NCBI GenBank assembly: GCA_002424865.1
Contig: DILC01000016.1
Coordinates: 4,259-35,456, forward strand
Direction: 5' to 3'
Length of the DNA stretch: 31,198 nt
From: Rhodocyclaceae bacterium UBA5602
Lineage (GTDB): Bacteria > Pseudomonadota > Gammaproteobacteria > Burkholderiales > Rhodocyclaceae
Under the pieces are notes generated by a model. It saw only the letters and a list, made by a program, of their open reading frames with translations. It had not been told where the DNA came from and did no database searches. The stretch's first letter is position 1; the number at the start of each line of letters is the position of its first letter. The translations under genes and the position numbers were made by a program. Shown piece after piece: positions 6,639-15,154 of the stretch.

Positions 6639-9600
6639 ATGCTTTTTCGCACTCGCGGCTTCTTCCATCAACGGCATTGGGCTAACCTTCTGATTGGTAT
6701 GGCCGGTCTATGGAGTGGGGTATCTGCTGGGGCGGAAGCCTTGCCCAGGCTGGCGGTTGATCCGGCTTTGGTGGGCGCTGCTGCGCCTGACGTGTTGCCA
6801 GATGTCCCGGCAAATGAATCAGCCGCGGCAGCAGAAACGAGCGTGCAGGATGTGAGCCCCGAATCTGCCGCGGCCGCTGCAGGCAATTCAACCCAGGCCA
6901 ATGTACCCAATGCGCCCAATGCACCGATTGTGGCATCTGAACCTGCGGTGCAGGCACAGCCTTTGACGCCAGAGGCGCCAGAGGCTGCCCCGGTGAAGCA
7001 AAAAGACACCGCACAAAAAACACTGCCAGCGCAGGCTGCAGCAGCGCTTGCGCTGCCAGTGAGAGATGAAAACCAAGCGGCGGCGCAAACCGCAGGCCAG
7101 CGCACGACGCGGCGCATTCCGCCGCCAGCATTCCCTGCGGCCAGCGAAAAAGTCGCGGTAAAAACCTTGCCTGCGCTGAGTGTTGATCCGGCCTTGCTGG
7201 GGGGGGTGGCGCCAGCTCGCCTGGGCGAAGCGGGTGCGGTGATGGCGCAGGCCATTGCCGGAGATGCGGAGTCAGGGTCGGATGGCGTGAATGCAGCGGG
7301 TGCTTCTGCGGCTTTGCCCCTTTTGAGTTCAAGGAAGTCCTCAGGCAAAGCCAGCAAGCGGTCTGCACGCGCCGCAACTCAGCTAACCGGGGAGGGGGGC
7401 AGCTCAACTCATACAGCCAAAGCGCCGCTCATCGCGCTAACGGCTGCGGTGTCGGCTGCAAGTGAGGCTGTTGCGCCTGGTCAGGTGAAGGTCTTGCCTG
7501 CCTTGTCCGTTGATCCTGCGTTGTTGGCTGGGGAGGCAGCAGCCAGCCAGTCGGTTGTCTTGCAAGCGCCGCCTGAGGTGGCGGTCCAGCCGGTGTTGGC
7601 GCCTACTTATTCTGCGCATTTGGCGGCCGGTGTTTTGCCTGGGCCCCGGCTCAAGGCATCACCGCAACTCTTGGCGCACGAGACTGCGCCGGATGACGTG
7701 TTGCCCACATTCATTACAGCGGACAACATGGTCGGCCAGACGGACGTCCAGGTGGTGGCGCAGGGGAATGTTGACTTGCGCCGCCGCGGTGCGGTGCTCA
7801 AGAGCGATAAGCTCACGCACTGGCAGGAAAATGATGAGGTGGAAGCCGAAGGGCATGTCGAGCTTTTCAATGAAGGCGCGCATGTGGTCGGCCCCAGGAT
7901 GCGCATGAAGCTGGGTGAGAACACGGGCTTTTTTGAGCAGCCTGCTTATCAAATCAGCCAGCCTAAAGCGGGTTCGCCACCGGTGATTTGGACCATAGGG
8001 GAAGTGCCGGAGGGGGATCTGACCGTCGGTCAAGGAGAGGCGACGCGGATTGATTTTGAAGGCAAGGGCAAATACCGCTTGTCGGATGCAACGTACAGCA
8101 CCTGCACACCCGCGCCAGGAAGTTCGCCCGACTGGTTTGCGCGCACGGCCAACTTGCGCATGGACTACGAGGCGCAAGTTGGCGTTGCCAGCAATGCCAC
8201 GATTTACTTCAAGGGCGTGCCGATTTTATATACGCCCTGGATGAGTTTTTCCTTGAATAATGAGCGAAAGAGCGGTCTGCTCACGCCCACGATGGGTTCC
8301 AGCTCACGCGGTGGGGTCGAGTTTACCCAGCCGTTTTACTGGAATATCGCACCCAACATGGATGCCACCATTGCGCCACGCCTCATCGCCAAGCGCGGTG
8401 TGATGTGGACGGGTGAGTACCGCTATCTGGAGCCTGAATTCAGCGGTATTGTTAACGGGAATTTGCTCTCCAAAGACCATGTTACCGAAGAAAAGCGCAG
8501 CGCTTATTCTTATAAACATGCGCAAAACTTTGGTTACGGCATTACGGGCGCGCTCGATTTAAATTACGCCTCCGATGGCACATATTTCAGCGACTTTGGC
8601 AGCAACTCAGCCATCATCGCGCAAACCAATTTATTGCGCCAGGGTAGCCTGCGTTATGGCGCCAGCTGGTGGTCGGTTACCGCATTGGCGCAAAGCTACC
8701 AGACCTTGCAGGATCCGGCTTTACCGCCCGTGACCACACCTTACAGGCGCTTGCCGCAGTTTAATTTGACGGCCAACCGCAGTGATCTGCCGTTTGGGGC
8801 TGAGTTTGGGTTTAGCGGCGAGTATGTGAATTTCGAGACATCTTCCTCAGCACAAGCCAATAACCTGCCAGAGGGCAAGCGATCGACGCTGTATCCGCAA
8901 ATTTCATGGCCATTGCAAACGGCGGCTTTTTTTGTCACGCCTAAAGTTGGCGTTCATGCCACGCGCTACAGCTTGCAAAATCAGAAAATTGGCATGCCGG
9001 ACAACATTACGCGTACAGTGCCGATTGCCAGTGTGGATAGTGGTTTGACTTTTGAACGGGCGGTGAACTGGTTTGATCGCGCCCTGGCCCAGACGCTGGA
9101 GCCCCGTTTGTATTACCTGTACATTCCGGTGCGCGACCAAAGCCAGATACCCAATTTCGATAGCGGCCTGGCGGACTTTAATTTCGCGCAGATTTTCTCT
9201 GAAAACCGCTATGTTGGCGGGGACCGCATTAGCGACGCAAACCAGCTCACCGGCATGGTGACTTCGCGCTTGCTGGATGCGGACAGCGGTGCTGAAATCC
9301 TGCGGGCTGCTTTTGGCCAGCGTGTTTATTTCACGACGCAGCATGTCGGCTTGCCGGGCGAGCCCTTGCGCACGGGGCGGCAGACGGATTTATTGGGTGC
9401 GTTTTCCGGACGCGTGTTGCCCCAGGTGTATGTGGATGCCGGTGCGCAATACAACACGCAGGATAGCCAGTTGATGCGTTTTAACCTGACCGGTCGTTAT
9501 CAACCCGAAATTGGCAAGCTCTTGAATGCAGGTTACCGCTACACCCGTGACCAATTGCAGCAGGTGGACTTTTCCGGGCAATGGGCTTTTGCTGGCGGCT

Positions 9601-9878
9601 GGCATGGTGTGGGGCGTTATAACTATTCCCTCAAGGATAAACGCCTGGTCGAGGCCATTGCGGGCTTTGAGTATGATGGCGGCTGCTGGGTGGGGCGGGT
9701 TGTCATGCAGCGCTTGGCCACCCAGACGGCGCGCGTGAATAATTCGTTGTTGTTCCAGCTGGAGTTGAACGGTTTTGCCAAGTTGGGATCCAATCCGCTG
9801 AACTTGCTAAAACGTGCTGTGCCGGGTTATGGGCCCATAAACCAGCAACTGGATGCGGAAGGCGGGTCATTGCAGTAA
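6639..9878 (+). CDS. lptD: LPS-assembly protein LptD with a long N-terminal extension
   Basis: Outer-membrane beta-barrel that, with LptE, inserts lipopolysaccharide into the outer leaflet. It has 1079 residues, versus about 780 for E. coli LptD. A signal peptide ends near residues 30-34 (SAGAEA). Residues about 35-350 form an Ala/Pro-rich low-complexity extension containing LPRLAVDPALV (35-45) and LPALSVDPALL twice (177-187, 286-296). The LptA-like periplasmic domain starts near 355 (TFITADNM, VVAQGNVDLRR). The barrel domain follows with SGLLTPTMGSSSRGGVEFTQ and YNYSLKDKR. Only two cysteines are present, in STCTPAPG (about 489) and DGGCWVGR near the C-terminus, whereas E. coli has four. It is first in a plus-strand group with surA, pdxA and rsmA. 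No good ribosome binding site is seen at the chosen ATG. Confidence 0.95.
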   Translation: MLFRTRGFFHQRHWANLLIGMAGLWSGVSAGAEALPRLAVDPALVGAAAPDVLPDVPANESAAAAETSVQDVSPESAAAAAGNSTQANVPNAPNAPIVASEPAVQAQPLTPEAPEAAPVKQKDTAQKTLPAQAAAALALPVRDENQAAAQTAGQRTTRRIPPPAFPAASEKVAVKTLPALSVDPALLGGVAPARLGEAGAVMAQAIAGDAESGSDGVNAAGASAALPLLSSRKSSGKASKRSARAATQLTGEGGSSTHTAKAPLIALTAAVSAASEAVAPGQVKVLPALSVDPALLAGEAAASQSVVLQAPPEVAVQPVLAPTYSAHLAAGVLPGPRLKASPQLLAHETAPDDVLPTFITADNMVGQTDVQVVAQGNVDLRRRGAVLKSDKLTHWQENDEVEAEGHVELFNEGAHVVGPRMRMKLGENTGFFEQPAYQISQPKAGSPPVIWTIGEVPEGDLTVGQGEATRIDFEGKGKYRLSDATYSTCTPAPGSSPDWFARTANLRMDYEAQVGVASNATIYFKGVPILYTPWMSFSLNNERKSGLLTPTMGSSSRGGVEFTQPFYWNIAPNMDATIAPRLIAKRGVMWTGEYRYLEPEFSGIVNGNLLSKDHVTEEKRSAYSYKHAQNFGYGITGALDLNYASDGTYFSDFGSNSAIIAQTNLLRQGSLRYGASWWSVTALAQSYQTLQDPALPPVTTPYRRLPQFNLTANRSDLPFGAEFGFSGEYVNFETSSSAQANNLPEGKRSTLYPQISWPLQTAAFFVTPKVGVHATRYSLQNQKIGMPDNITRTVPIASVDSGLTFERAVNWFDRALAQTLEPRLYYLYIPVRDQSQIPNFDSGLADFNFAQIFSENRYVGGDRISDANQLTGMVTSRLLDADSGAEILRAAFGQRVYFTTQHVGLPGEPLRTGRQTDLLGAFSGRVLPQVYVDAGAQYNTQDSQLMRFNLTGRYQPEIGKLLNAGYRYTRDQLQQVDFSGQWAFAGGWHGVGRYNYSLKDKRLVEAIAGFEYDGGCWVGRVVMQRLATQTARVNNSLLFQLELNGFAKLGSNPLNLLKRAVPGYGPINQQLDAEGGSLQ
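6741..6773 (+). repeat. LptD extension repeat unit 1
   Basis: Encodes LPRLAVDPALV right after the signal peptide. The motif returns twice further on, with alanine-rich spacers in between. This unit is the most divergent of the three. Confidence 0.75.
7167..7199 (+). repeat. LptD extension repeat unit 2
   Basis: Encodes LPALSVDPALL, identical in protein to unit 3 but with several synonymous differences in DNA. That suggests an old duplication or selection on the peptide rather than a very recent copy. Confidence 0.75.
7494..7526 (+). repeat. LptD extension repeat unit 3
   Basis: Encodes LPALSVDPALL, the same peptide as unit 2, about 60 residues before the LptA-like domain begins. Confidence 0.75.
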
Positions 9879-10039
9879 CTGCACGGGCGTGCGGCAGGTT
9901 GTGCTGGTTCTGCGCGGGATTTATTTTTAAGGCTGGACGCCAAGGAAGAAAGTGGCGATGCTGCGCCGTAGCCCTTGGTGGATGTGTATGAATGGGGTGG
10001 CGTGGGGTGGATTGGCCCGATTTGGGTCGATTGGTCGAT

Positions 10040-10069
10040 GAAACGATGAAAATGGAAACGATGAAAATG
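10040..10069 (+). repeat. 15-bp tandem duplication at the surA start
   Basis: GAAACGATGAAAATG occurs twice head to tail (10040-10054 and 10055-10069). In the surA frame it encodes ETMKM twice and so duplicates the candidate start codons. Confidence 0.85.
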
Positions 10070-11383
10070 CTTTTTATGCGTGCCGTAATGGGATTTGTTG
10101 CAGGCGTTTTGTTGCTTGCCGTGTCTTTCTCTGCGCAGGCGGCGAGTCCGGTAGAAGTTGACCGGATTGTTGCCGTGGTTAATGACGAAGCCATTACCCT
10201 GGGCGAGTTGCAAGGCCGTATCGCCAGCGTAGTGCGCCAGATGCGCGAGCAGAATATACCCTTGCCGCCGCAAAATATCATTGAGCGCCAGATGCTGGAG
10301 CGCATGATTACCGATCGGGTGCAGTTACAAGAGGCCAAAGAGAGTGGCTTGAGTGTTTCCAATGATGAACTGGATGACGCCTTGCGGCGCATTGCCGAAA
10401 GCAACAAGTTCTCAATGGCGGATTTTCGTCGGGCCTTGGAAAAGGACGGCATTCGCTGGGATAAATTCCGCGAGGAGATTCGCAGTGAAATCACCCTGTC
10501 TCGATTACGCGAGCGGGAGGTGAGCCGACGCACATCTGTCTCGGATGGTGAAATTGACAATTACCTCAACAACCCTGACAGCGGCGCGCAGAATGACAAA
10601 ATGGTGGTCAATCTGTCGCATATTCTGTTATTGATCCCTGAAAACCCAACGCCGGATCAGCTCATGCGGATTGGCACCAAGGCGCAAACGGCGCTCGCGC
10701 AAATCAAGGCGGGGGAAGATTTTGCCAAGGTGGCGGCGAGCTTTTCCGAGGCGCCGGATGGTTTAAAAGGCGGTTCCCTGGGTTTGCGCCCGATAGATCG
10801 CCTGCCTGGGCTGTATGCTGATCTGGCCAGGAAATTGCAGCCTGGCGAGGTGAGCGATATTGTGCGCAGCCCGGCAGGGTTCCATATTGTGAAGGTGGTC
10901 GAAAAACGCAGTGGCGAAGCCAGGCCGCTCAATGCCCCTATGCAGCAAACGCATGCGCGGCATATCTTGATCAAGGTCAATGAGGTGGTTTCTGCTGCAG
11001 AAGCTGAACACAAGTTGCTATCGCTCAAGGAGCGCTTGGATCATGGGGCAGATTTTGCTGAACTGGCGCGCCAGTATTCAAATGACTTGTCCGCATCCAA
11101 AGGCGGCGATTTGGGCTGGCTGTATGCAGGCGATACCGTGCCCGAGTTTGAAGCCGCGATGGATGCGCTGAACATCAACCAGATCAGCAACCCGGTGCAA
11201 TCCCCCTTTGGCTTTCATTTGATTCAGGTGCTGGAGCGGCGGACGGGCGAGATGAGTATCGAGCGCCAGCGCATGGCGGCACGCCAGGTCTTGCGTGAGC
11301 GCAAGGCCGATGAGGTGTATCAGGATTGGGTTCGGCAGTTGCGTGACCGTGCGTATGTTGAAGACCGGCTCGAAGATCTCTGA
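10061..11383 (+). CDS. surA: Periplasmic chaperone and peptidyl-prolyl isomerase SurA
   Basis: Escorts unfolded outer-membrane proteins, LptD among them, through the periplasm to the BAM complex. From the ATG at 10061 it has 440 residues: a signal peptide with a hydrophobic core and likely cleavage after AQA (residue 27), a SurA N-terminal helical domain (VDRIVAVVNDEAIT onward), parvulin domain 1 at about 183-283 (NLSHILLLI to GFHIVKVVEKR), parvulin domain 2 at about 296-394 (THARHILIK to GFHLIQVLERR), and a short C-terminal helix. The start is uncertain because a tandem duplication offers ATGs at 10046, 10052, 10061 and 10067. I chose 10061 for the GGAA just upstream and a compact signal peptide. 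It follows lptD by about 180 bp. Confidence 0.93.
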   Translation: MKMLFMRAVMGFVAGVLLLAVSFSAQAASPVEVDRIVAVVNDEAITLGELQGRIASVVRQMREQNIPLPPQNIIERQMLERMITDRVQLQEAKESGLSVSNDELDDALRRIAESNKFSMADFRRALEKDGIRWDKFREEIRSEITLSRLREREVSRRTSVSDGEIDNYLNNPDSGAQNDKMVVNLSHILLLIPENPTPDQLMRIGTKAQTALAQIKAGEDFAKVAASFSEAPDGLKGGSLGLRPIDRLPGLYADLARKLQPGEVSDIVRSPAGFHIVKVVEKRSGEARPLNAPMQQTHARHILIKVNEVVSAAEAEHKLLSLKERLDHGADFAELARQYSNDLSASKGGDLGWLYAGDTVPEFEAAMDALNINQISNPVQSPFGFHLIQVLERRTGEMSIERQRMAARQVLRERKADEVYQDWVRQLRDRAYVEDRLEDL

Positions 11384-12332
11384 GCCGATTGCCAGGCCGA
11401 TCGTCGTCACCTCAGGCGAGCCAGCAGGGGTAGGCCCCGAGCTCTGCCTGCAATTAGCGGCAAGAACATGGCCTGTGCCCTTGATGGTTTTGGGCGACCG
11501 CGGGATGTTTCTTGCGCGCGCCAGATCGCTTGGCTTGCCCGCAGGTGCCGTGGCAAAAATCAATCTGCACCACGTGCCGCTGGCCGCCACGTGCGTTGCT
11601 GGGCAGTTGGACCCGGCCAATGCGCCGTATGTCTTGCAGATGCTGGATATCGCTTTGGCTGGCTGTGTCGGCGGGAAGTTTTCCGCCATGGTGACAGCGC
11701 CCGTGCATAAAGGCGTGATTAACGATGCGGGCATTGCCTTTACCGGGCACACGGAGTATCTCGCCGAACACACGGGCACAGGGCGCGTGGTGATGCTGTT
11801 GGCGGGTGCCGGTTTGCGCGTGGCCCTGGCGACGACGCACCTGGCGTTAAAAGATGTGCCTGTGGCGATTACGGCAGAGCGCCTCATGGCCACGTTGCGC
11901 ATCCTGCAGCGGGATTTGCAAACCAGGTTCGGCATAAACCGGCCACGCATTCTGGTGGCCGGTTTAAACCCCCATGCGGGTGAAGGCGGGCATATGGGGC
12001 GTGAGGAAATCGAGGTGATTGTTCCGGTGCTGGATCAACTGCGCGCTGAAGGCATGGATGTCGTGGGGCCCTTGCCAGCGGATACGCTATTCACCAAAAA
12101 TGTCCTGGCCGGGTCGGATGCGCAACTGGCGATGTATCACGACCAGGGGCTGGCGGTCTTGAAATACGCCGCGTTTGATGAGGGCATCAATGTCACCCTC
12201 GGCTTGCCGATTATTCGCACTTCCGTGGATCATGGTACGGCGCTGGATTTGGCGGGCACGGGCCGCGCCTCGGCGAATAGCCTGTTTGCGGCAGTGGATG
12301 CGGCAATCGACATGGCAGGGCGGCAGCGCTGA
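11355..12332 (+). CDS. pdxA: 4-hydroxythreonine-4-phosphate dehydrogenase PdxA
   Basis: NAD-dependent enzyme of the deoxyxylulose-5-phosphate-dependent pyridoxal phosphate pathway. It has 325 residues, close to the 329 of E. coli. The N-terminal signature TSGEPAGVGPEL is at 19-30. The three metal-binding histidines are H162 (THLALKDV), H207 (NPHAGEGG) and H262 (YHDQG). The ATG at 11355 overlaps the last 29 bases of surA. A longer frame from 11295 would only add residues encoded within surA. The stop shares one base with the rsmA start (TGATG). The surA-pdxA-rsmA order is widely conserved. Confidence 0.94.
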   Translation: MLKTGSKISEPIARPIVVTSGEPAGVGPELCLQLAARTWPVPLMVLGDRGMFLARARSLGLPAGAVAKINLHHVPLAATCVAGQLDPANAPYVLQMLDIALAGCVGGKFSAMVTAPVHKGVINDAGIAFTGHTEYLAEHTGTGRVVMLLAGAGLRVALATTHLALKDVPVAITAERLMATLRILQRDLQTRFGINRPRILVAGLNPHAGEGGHMGREEIEVIVPVLDQLRAEGMDVVGPLPADTLFTKNVLAGSDAQLAMYHDQGLAVLKYAAFDEGINVTLGLPIIRTSVDHGTALDLAGTGRASANSLFAAVDAAIDMAGRQR

Positions 12333-13249
12333 TGGCCAGATCCTCCAGCCAGCGCGCAGGCCAGCCCAAAACAGGCAAGCGTAAAGATCATCTCGGCGGC
12401 CATGTGGCGCGCAAACGGTTTGGGCAAAACTTTTTGGTCGCGGCCGACATCATTCAGGAAATTGTTGACGCGATTGATCCGCGTGCAGGCGATACGGTGG
12501 TTGAAATCGGCCCTGGCCTTGGGGCATTGACCGAGCCCTTGCTCGCGCGCATTGGCCACTTGCATGTGGTGGAAATTGACCGCGATTTGATCGCCCGCTT
12601 GCGCCAGCGCTGGCCGGGTGGCCGGCTTACCGTGCATGAGGGCGATGCGCTGGCGTTTGATTTTGCGGCGTTAAAGGCTGACGGCCGCCTGAAGATCGTG
12701 GGCAATCTGCCCTACAACATTTCCAGCCCGCTCCTGTTCCATTTGGTGGCCAGCGCGCCGGTGGTGCATGACATGCACTTCATGCTGCAAAAGGAGGTGG
12801 TTGACCGCATGGTGGCCGAGCCCGGCAGCGGCGACTTTGGCCGGCTCTCCGTGATGCTGCAATATCACTATCACATGGAATGCTTATTCACCGTGCCGCC
12901 CGGATCGTTTGAGCCGCCGCCCAAAGTCATGTCAGCCATTGTGCGGCTGATCCCGCGCGATAAGCCTGTTGTTGGCGGCACGCAAAAAGTCGGCGCTGGC
13001 GACACGGCGATAGGGGAATCCTTGCTGGCTAAAGACGAAGCCTTGTTTTCCCGTATCGTGGCGGCAGCCTTTAGCCAGCGGCGCAAAATGCTGCGCAATA
13101 CCTTGCGTGAATTCTTTAGCGAAGCCGATTTGGCCGCCTTGGACATTGCGCCTACCGCGCGTGCGGAAGAACTGGGTGTTGCGGACTATGTGCGGCTGGC
13201 CAATACATTGGCTGCGGCCTTGACCCCGGCGGTGGCCGTTGAGCCATGA
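12332..13249 (+). CDS. rsmA: 16S rRNA adenine dimethyltransferase RsmA (KsgA)
   Basis: Dimethylates two adjacent adenines in helix 45 of 16S rRNA. It has 305 residues, longer than the 273 of E. coli. Motifs are RKRFGQNFL (27-35), the SAM-binding EIGPGLGALT (58-67) and the catalytic NLPYNIS (125-131). Two parts account for the extra length: a basic N-terminal tail of about 25 residues, and an insertion at about 210-235 between VRLIPRD and FSRIVAAAFSQRRK. The insertion contains a perfect copy of the interspersed repeat (12984-13009), translated as KVGAGDTA from K219. The start overlaps the pdxA stop by one base. Confidence 0.94.
   Translation: MARSSSQRAGQPKTGKRKDHLGGHVARKRFGQNFLVAADIIQEIVDAIDPRAGDTVVEIGPGLGALTEPLLARIGHLHVVEIDRDLIARLRQRWPGGRLTVHEGDALAFDFAALKADGRLKIVGNLPYNISSPLLFHLVASAPVVHDMHFMLQKEVVDRMVAEPGSGDFGRLSVMLQYHYHMECLFTVPPGSFEPPPKVMSAIVRLIPRDKPVVGGTQKVGAGDTAIGESLLAKDEALFSRIVAAAFSQRRKMLRNTLREFFSEADLAALDIAPTARAEELGVADYVRLANTLAAALTPAVAVEP
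12984..13009 (+). repeat. Interspersed 26-bp repeat, perfect copy in rsmA
   Basis: Five A's, GTCGGCGCTGGC, GAC, ACGGCG. It is in sense orientation inside rsmA, within an insertion not expected in the family. It encodes K-V-G-A-G-D-T-A. Confidence 0.8.
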
Positions 13250-13289
13250 ATTGCTTTGGCCGCGCAATAAACATAATGAAGGGGGAGCC

Positions 13290-14096
13290 ATGAAAATCGC
13301 GACCTGGAACGTGAATTCTTTTAAAGTCCGTTTGCCGCATGTGCTGGATTGGCTGGCGGCAACGCAAACCGATGTCCTGTGCGTGCAGGAAACCAAGATG
13401 GAAGACAAGGTTTTCCCTTATGCCGAGTTGCAGGCGGCGGGTTATCACGCCGTGCATAACGGGCAGAAAACCTATAACGGCGTGGCGATTTTGTCGCGGT
13501 TTGAAATGGCCGGTGTGTGCTTTGACATCCCGGCTTTTGACGACCCGCAAAAACGCGTGCTTGCCGCCACGATCAAGGGTGTGCGCATCGTCTGTGGCTA
13601 TATGCCCAATGGGCAGGCAGTTGGCTCTGAAAAGTACGACTACAAGTTGAAATGGTTCGCGGCCTTGACGCGCTGGCTGCAGCAGGAAATGGCGCAGCAC
13701 ACGCAAATGGCCTTGCTGGGTGACTTTAATATCGCTCCGGAAGATCGCGATGTGCATGATCCCGTGGCCTGGAAAGACCAGATTTTATGCAGCGAACCAG
13801 AGCGCGCAGCGTTCCGGCAATTGCAAGCGCTGGGGCTGCAAGACGCGTTCAGGTTGTTTGATCAACCGGAAAAAATATTTTCCTGGTGGGATTACCGGCA
13901 AATGGGTTTTCGCCTCAACCGCGGCCTGCGGATAGACCATATTTTGCTTAACCCTGAGCTGGCGGGGCGCTGCCGTAGTTGCGTGGTGGATAAGGCGCCC
14001 CGCAAGCTGGAGCGCCCATCCGACCATGCGCCGGTGGTCGCTGAGCTGGACGAATTATCCGCGGCAGATCAGCCAGGCCCCAGCGGGAATGGTTGA
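13290..14096 (+). CDS. xthA: Exodeoxyribonuclease III-family AP endonuclease
   Basis: Mg-dependent AP endonuclease and 3'-5' exonuclease of base excision repair. It has 268 residues, the usual length. Catalytic elements of the exonuclease-endonuclease-phosphatase fold are visible: N7 (WNVNSF), E34 (VQETK), D145/N147 (GDFNIAPED), D216 (LRIDHILL) and D245-H246 (PSDHAPVV). The ATG at 13290 is preceded by AAGGGGGAG, a good ribosome binding site. It lies 40 bp after rsmA and 17 bp before the CDF gene. Betaproteobacteria often carry more than one such nuclease, so the exact paralogue is not certain. Confidence 0.92.
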   Translation: MKIATWNVNSFKVRLPHVLDWLAATQTDVLCVQETKMEDKVFPYAELQAAGYHAVHNGQKTYNGVAILSRFEMAGVCFDIPAFDDPQKRVLAATIKGVRIVCGYMPNGQAVGSEKYDYKLKWFAALTRWLQQEMAQHTQMALLGDFNIAPEDRDVHDPVAWKDQILCSEPERAAFRQLQALGLQDAFRLFDQPEKIFSWWDYRQMGFRLNRGLRIDHILLNPELAGRCRSCVVDKAPRKLERPSDHAPVVAELDELSAADQPGPSGNG

Positions 14097-14113
14097 ACCG
14101 GGCGGCTAAAAAC

Positions 14114-15037
14114 ATGGGCGATCACAGCGCGGGCCATCAGCAGCACCCTGGTGGCCACAGCCATGCGTCGGCCCCGTTCACCCGGGCATTCCTGGTGGGC
14201 ATTGCGCTGAATGTGGGGTTTGTCATCATTGAAGCCGGGGTGGGTTGGTACGCCAACTCGCTCGCCTTGCTGGCGGATGCCGGACATAACCTCTCGGATG
14301 TGGCCGGGCTGGTATTGGCCTGGGGTGCGGCAATGATGAGCCGTCGCCTGCCGAGCCGGCGCTATACCTATGGCTTGCGGCGCGCGTCCATTCTGGCGGC
14401 CTTTGCCAACGCCATGCTGTTGCTCGTGGCCATGGGTTCCTTGCTGTGGGAGGCTGCGCATCGCTTGCAGTCGCCGGTGCCCGTGTCAGGCAGCACGGTG
14501 ATCATCGTGGCCGCCATCGGCGTGGTGATCAACAGCATCACCGCGGCGCTGTTCATGTCCGGGCGCCATCATGACATCAACATCCGCGGCGCTTACTTGC
14601 ATATGGCGGCCGATGCGCTGGTGTCGCTAGGCGTGGTGTTCGCCGGGGTTTTATCCCTGTGGCAAGGCTGGCTTTGGCTGGATGCAGTGGTGAGCATGGT
14701 CATCGCGGCGGTGATCATTGTCGGCACCTGGCGCTTGTTCCGCCAGTCGCTGCATTTGCTGTTTGATGGCGTGCCTGACGCGATTGATCTCGCAGCCGTC
14801 AATGCCTTTTTGCGCAGCCAGGCAGGCGTGGCCGAAGTGCATGATCTGCATGTGTGGGCCATGGGCACGACGGAAATAGCGCTTACCGCGCATCTGGTGA
14901 TGCCCGCCGGCCACCCGGGCGATGCGGCGCTGGAGGCGATAACGCGGGGCCTGGAAAAAGAATTTGCCATCACCCACCCGACCTTGCAGATTGAATTGGC
15001 AAGGCATGAGCACGGCTGCAAAATGGTTTGGCATTGA
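14114..15037 (+). CDS. Cation diffusion facilitator (Zn/Cd/Co efflux) transporter
   Basis: Inner-membrane proton-coupled exporter of divalent metal ions, similar to ZitB/CzcD. It has 307 residues. It has a His-rich N-terminus (HSAGHQQHPGGHSH), six predicted membrane segments, and the transport-site pairs H58/D62 (AGHNLSD) and H163/D167 (HMAADAL); a His-Asp site in both helices favours zinc over manganese or iron. The C-terminal cytoplasmic domain (VHDLHVWAMGTTEIALTAHL, about 240-300) is typical. Start at the ATG 14114; an upstream TTG at 14093 overlaps the exonuclease stop. No metal-responsive regulator is seen nearby. Confidence 0.9.
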   Translation: MGDHSAGHQQHPGGHSHASAPFTRAFLVGIALNVGFVIIEAGVGWYANSLALLADAGHNLSDVAGLVLAWGAAMMSRRLPSRRYTYGLRRASILAAFANAMLLLVAMGSLLWEAAHRLQSPVPVSGSTVIIVAAIGVVINSITAALFMSGRHHDINIRGAYLHMAADALVSLGVVFAGVLSLWQGWLWLDAVVSMVIAAVIIVGTWRLFRQSLHLLFDGVPDAIDLAAVNAFLRSQAGVAEVHDLHVWAMGTTEIALTAHLVMPAGHPGDAALEAITRGLEKEFAITHPTLQIELARHEHGCKMVWH

Positions 15038-15067
15038 GGCAAGGCGCGCTTGCGAGGAATGCAGCAG

Positions 15068-15093
15068 AAAAAGTCGGCGCTGGCAGGACGGCG
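15068..15093 (+). repeat. Interspersed 26-bp repeat, intergenic copy after the CDF gene
   Basis: Five A's, GTCGGCGCTGGC, AGG, ACGGCG. It lies 30 bases after the CDF stop and about 60 bases before the SDR start, in sense with both genes. An A-rich stretch follows. Confidence 0.8.
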
Positions 15094-15154
15094 AGGTTCC
15101 GCAAAAAAAGCAAAAAAACCACGGGAATATAAAAAAATACAGGAGGAAATGCGC

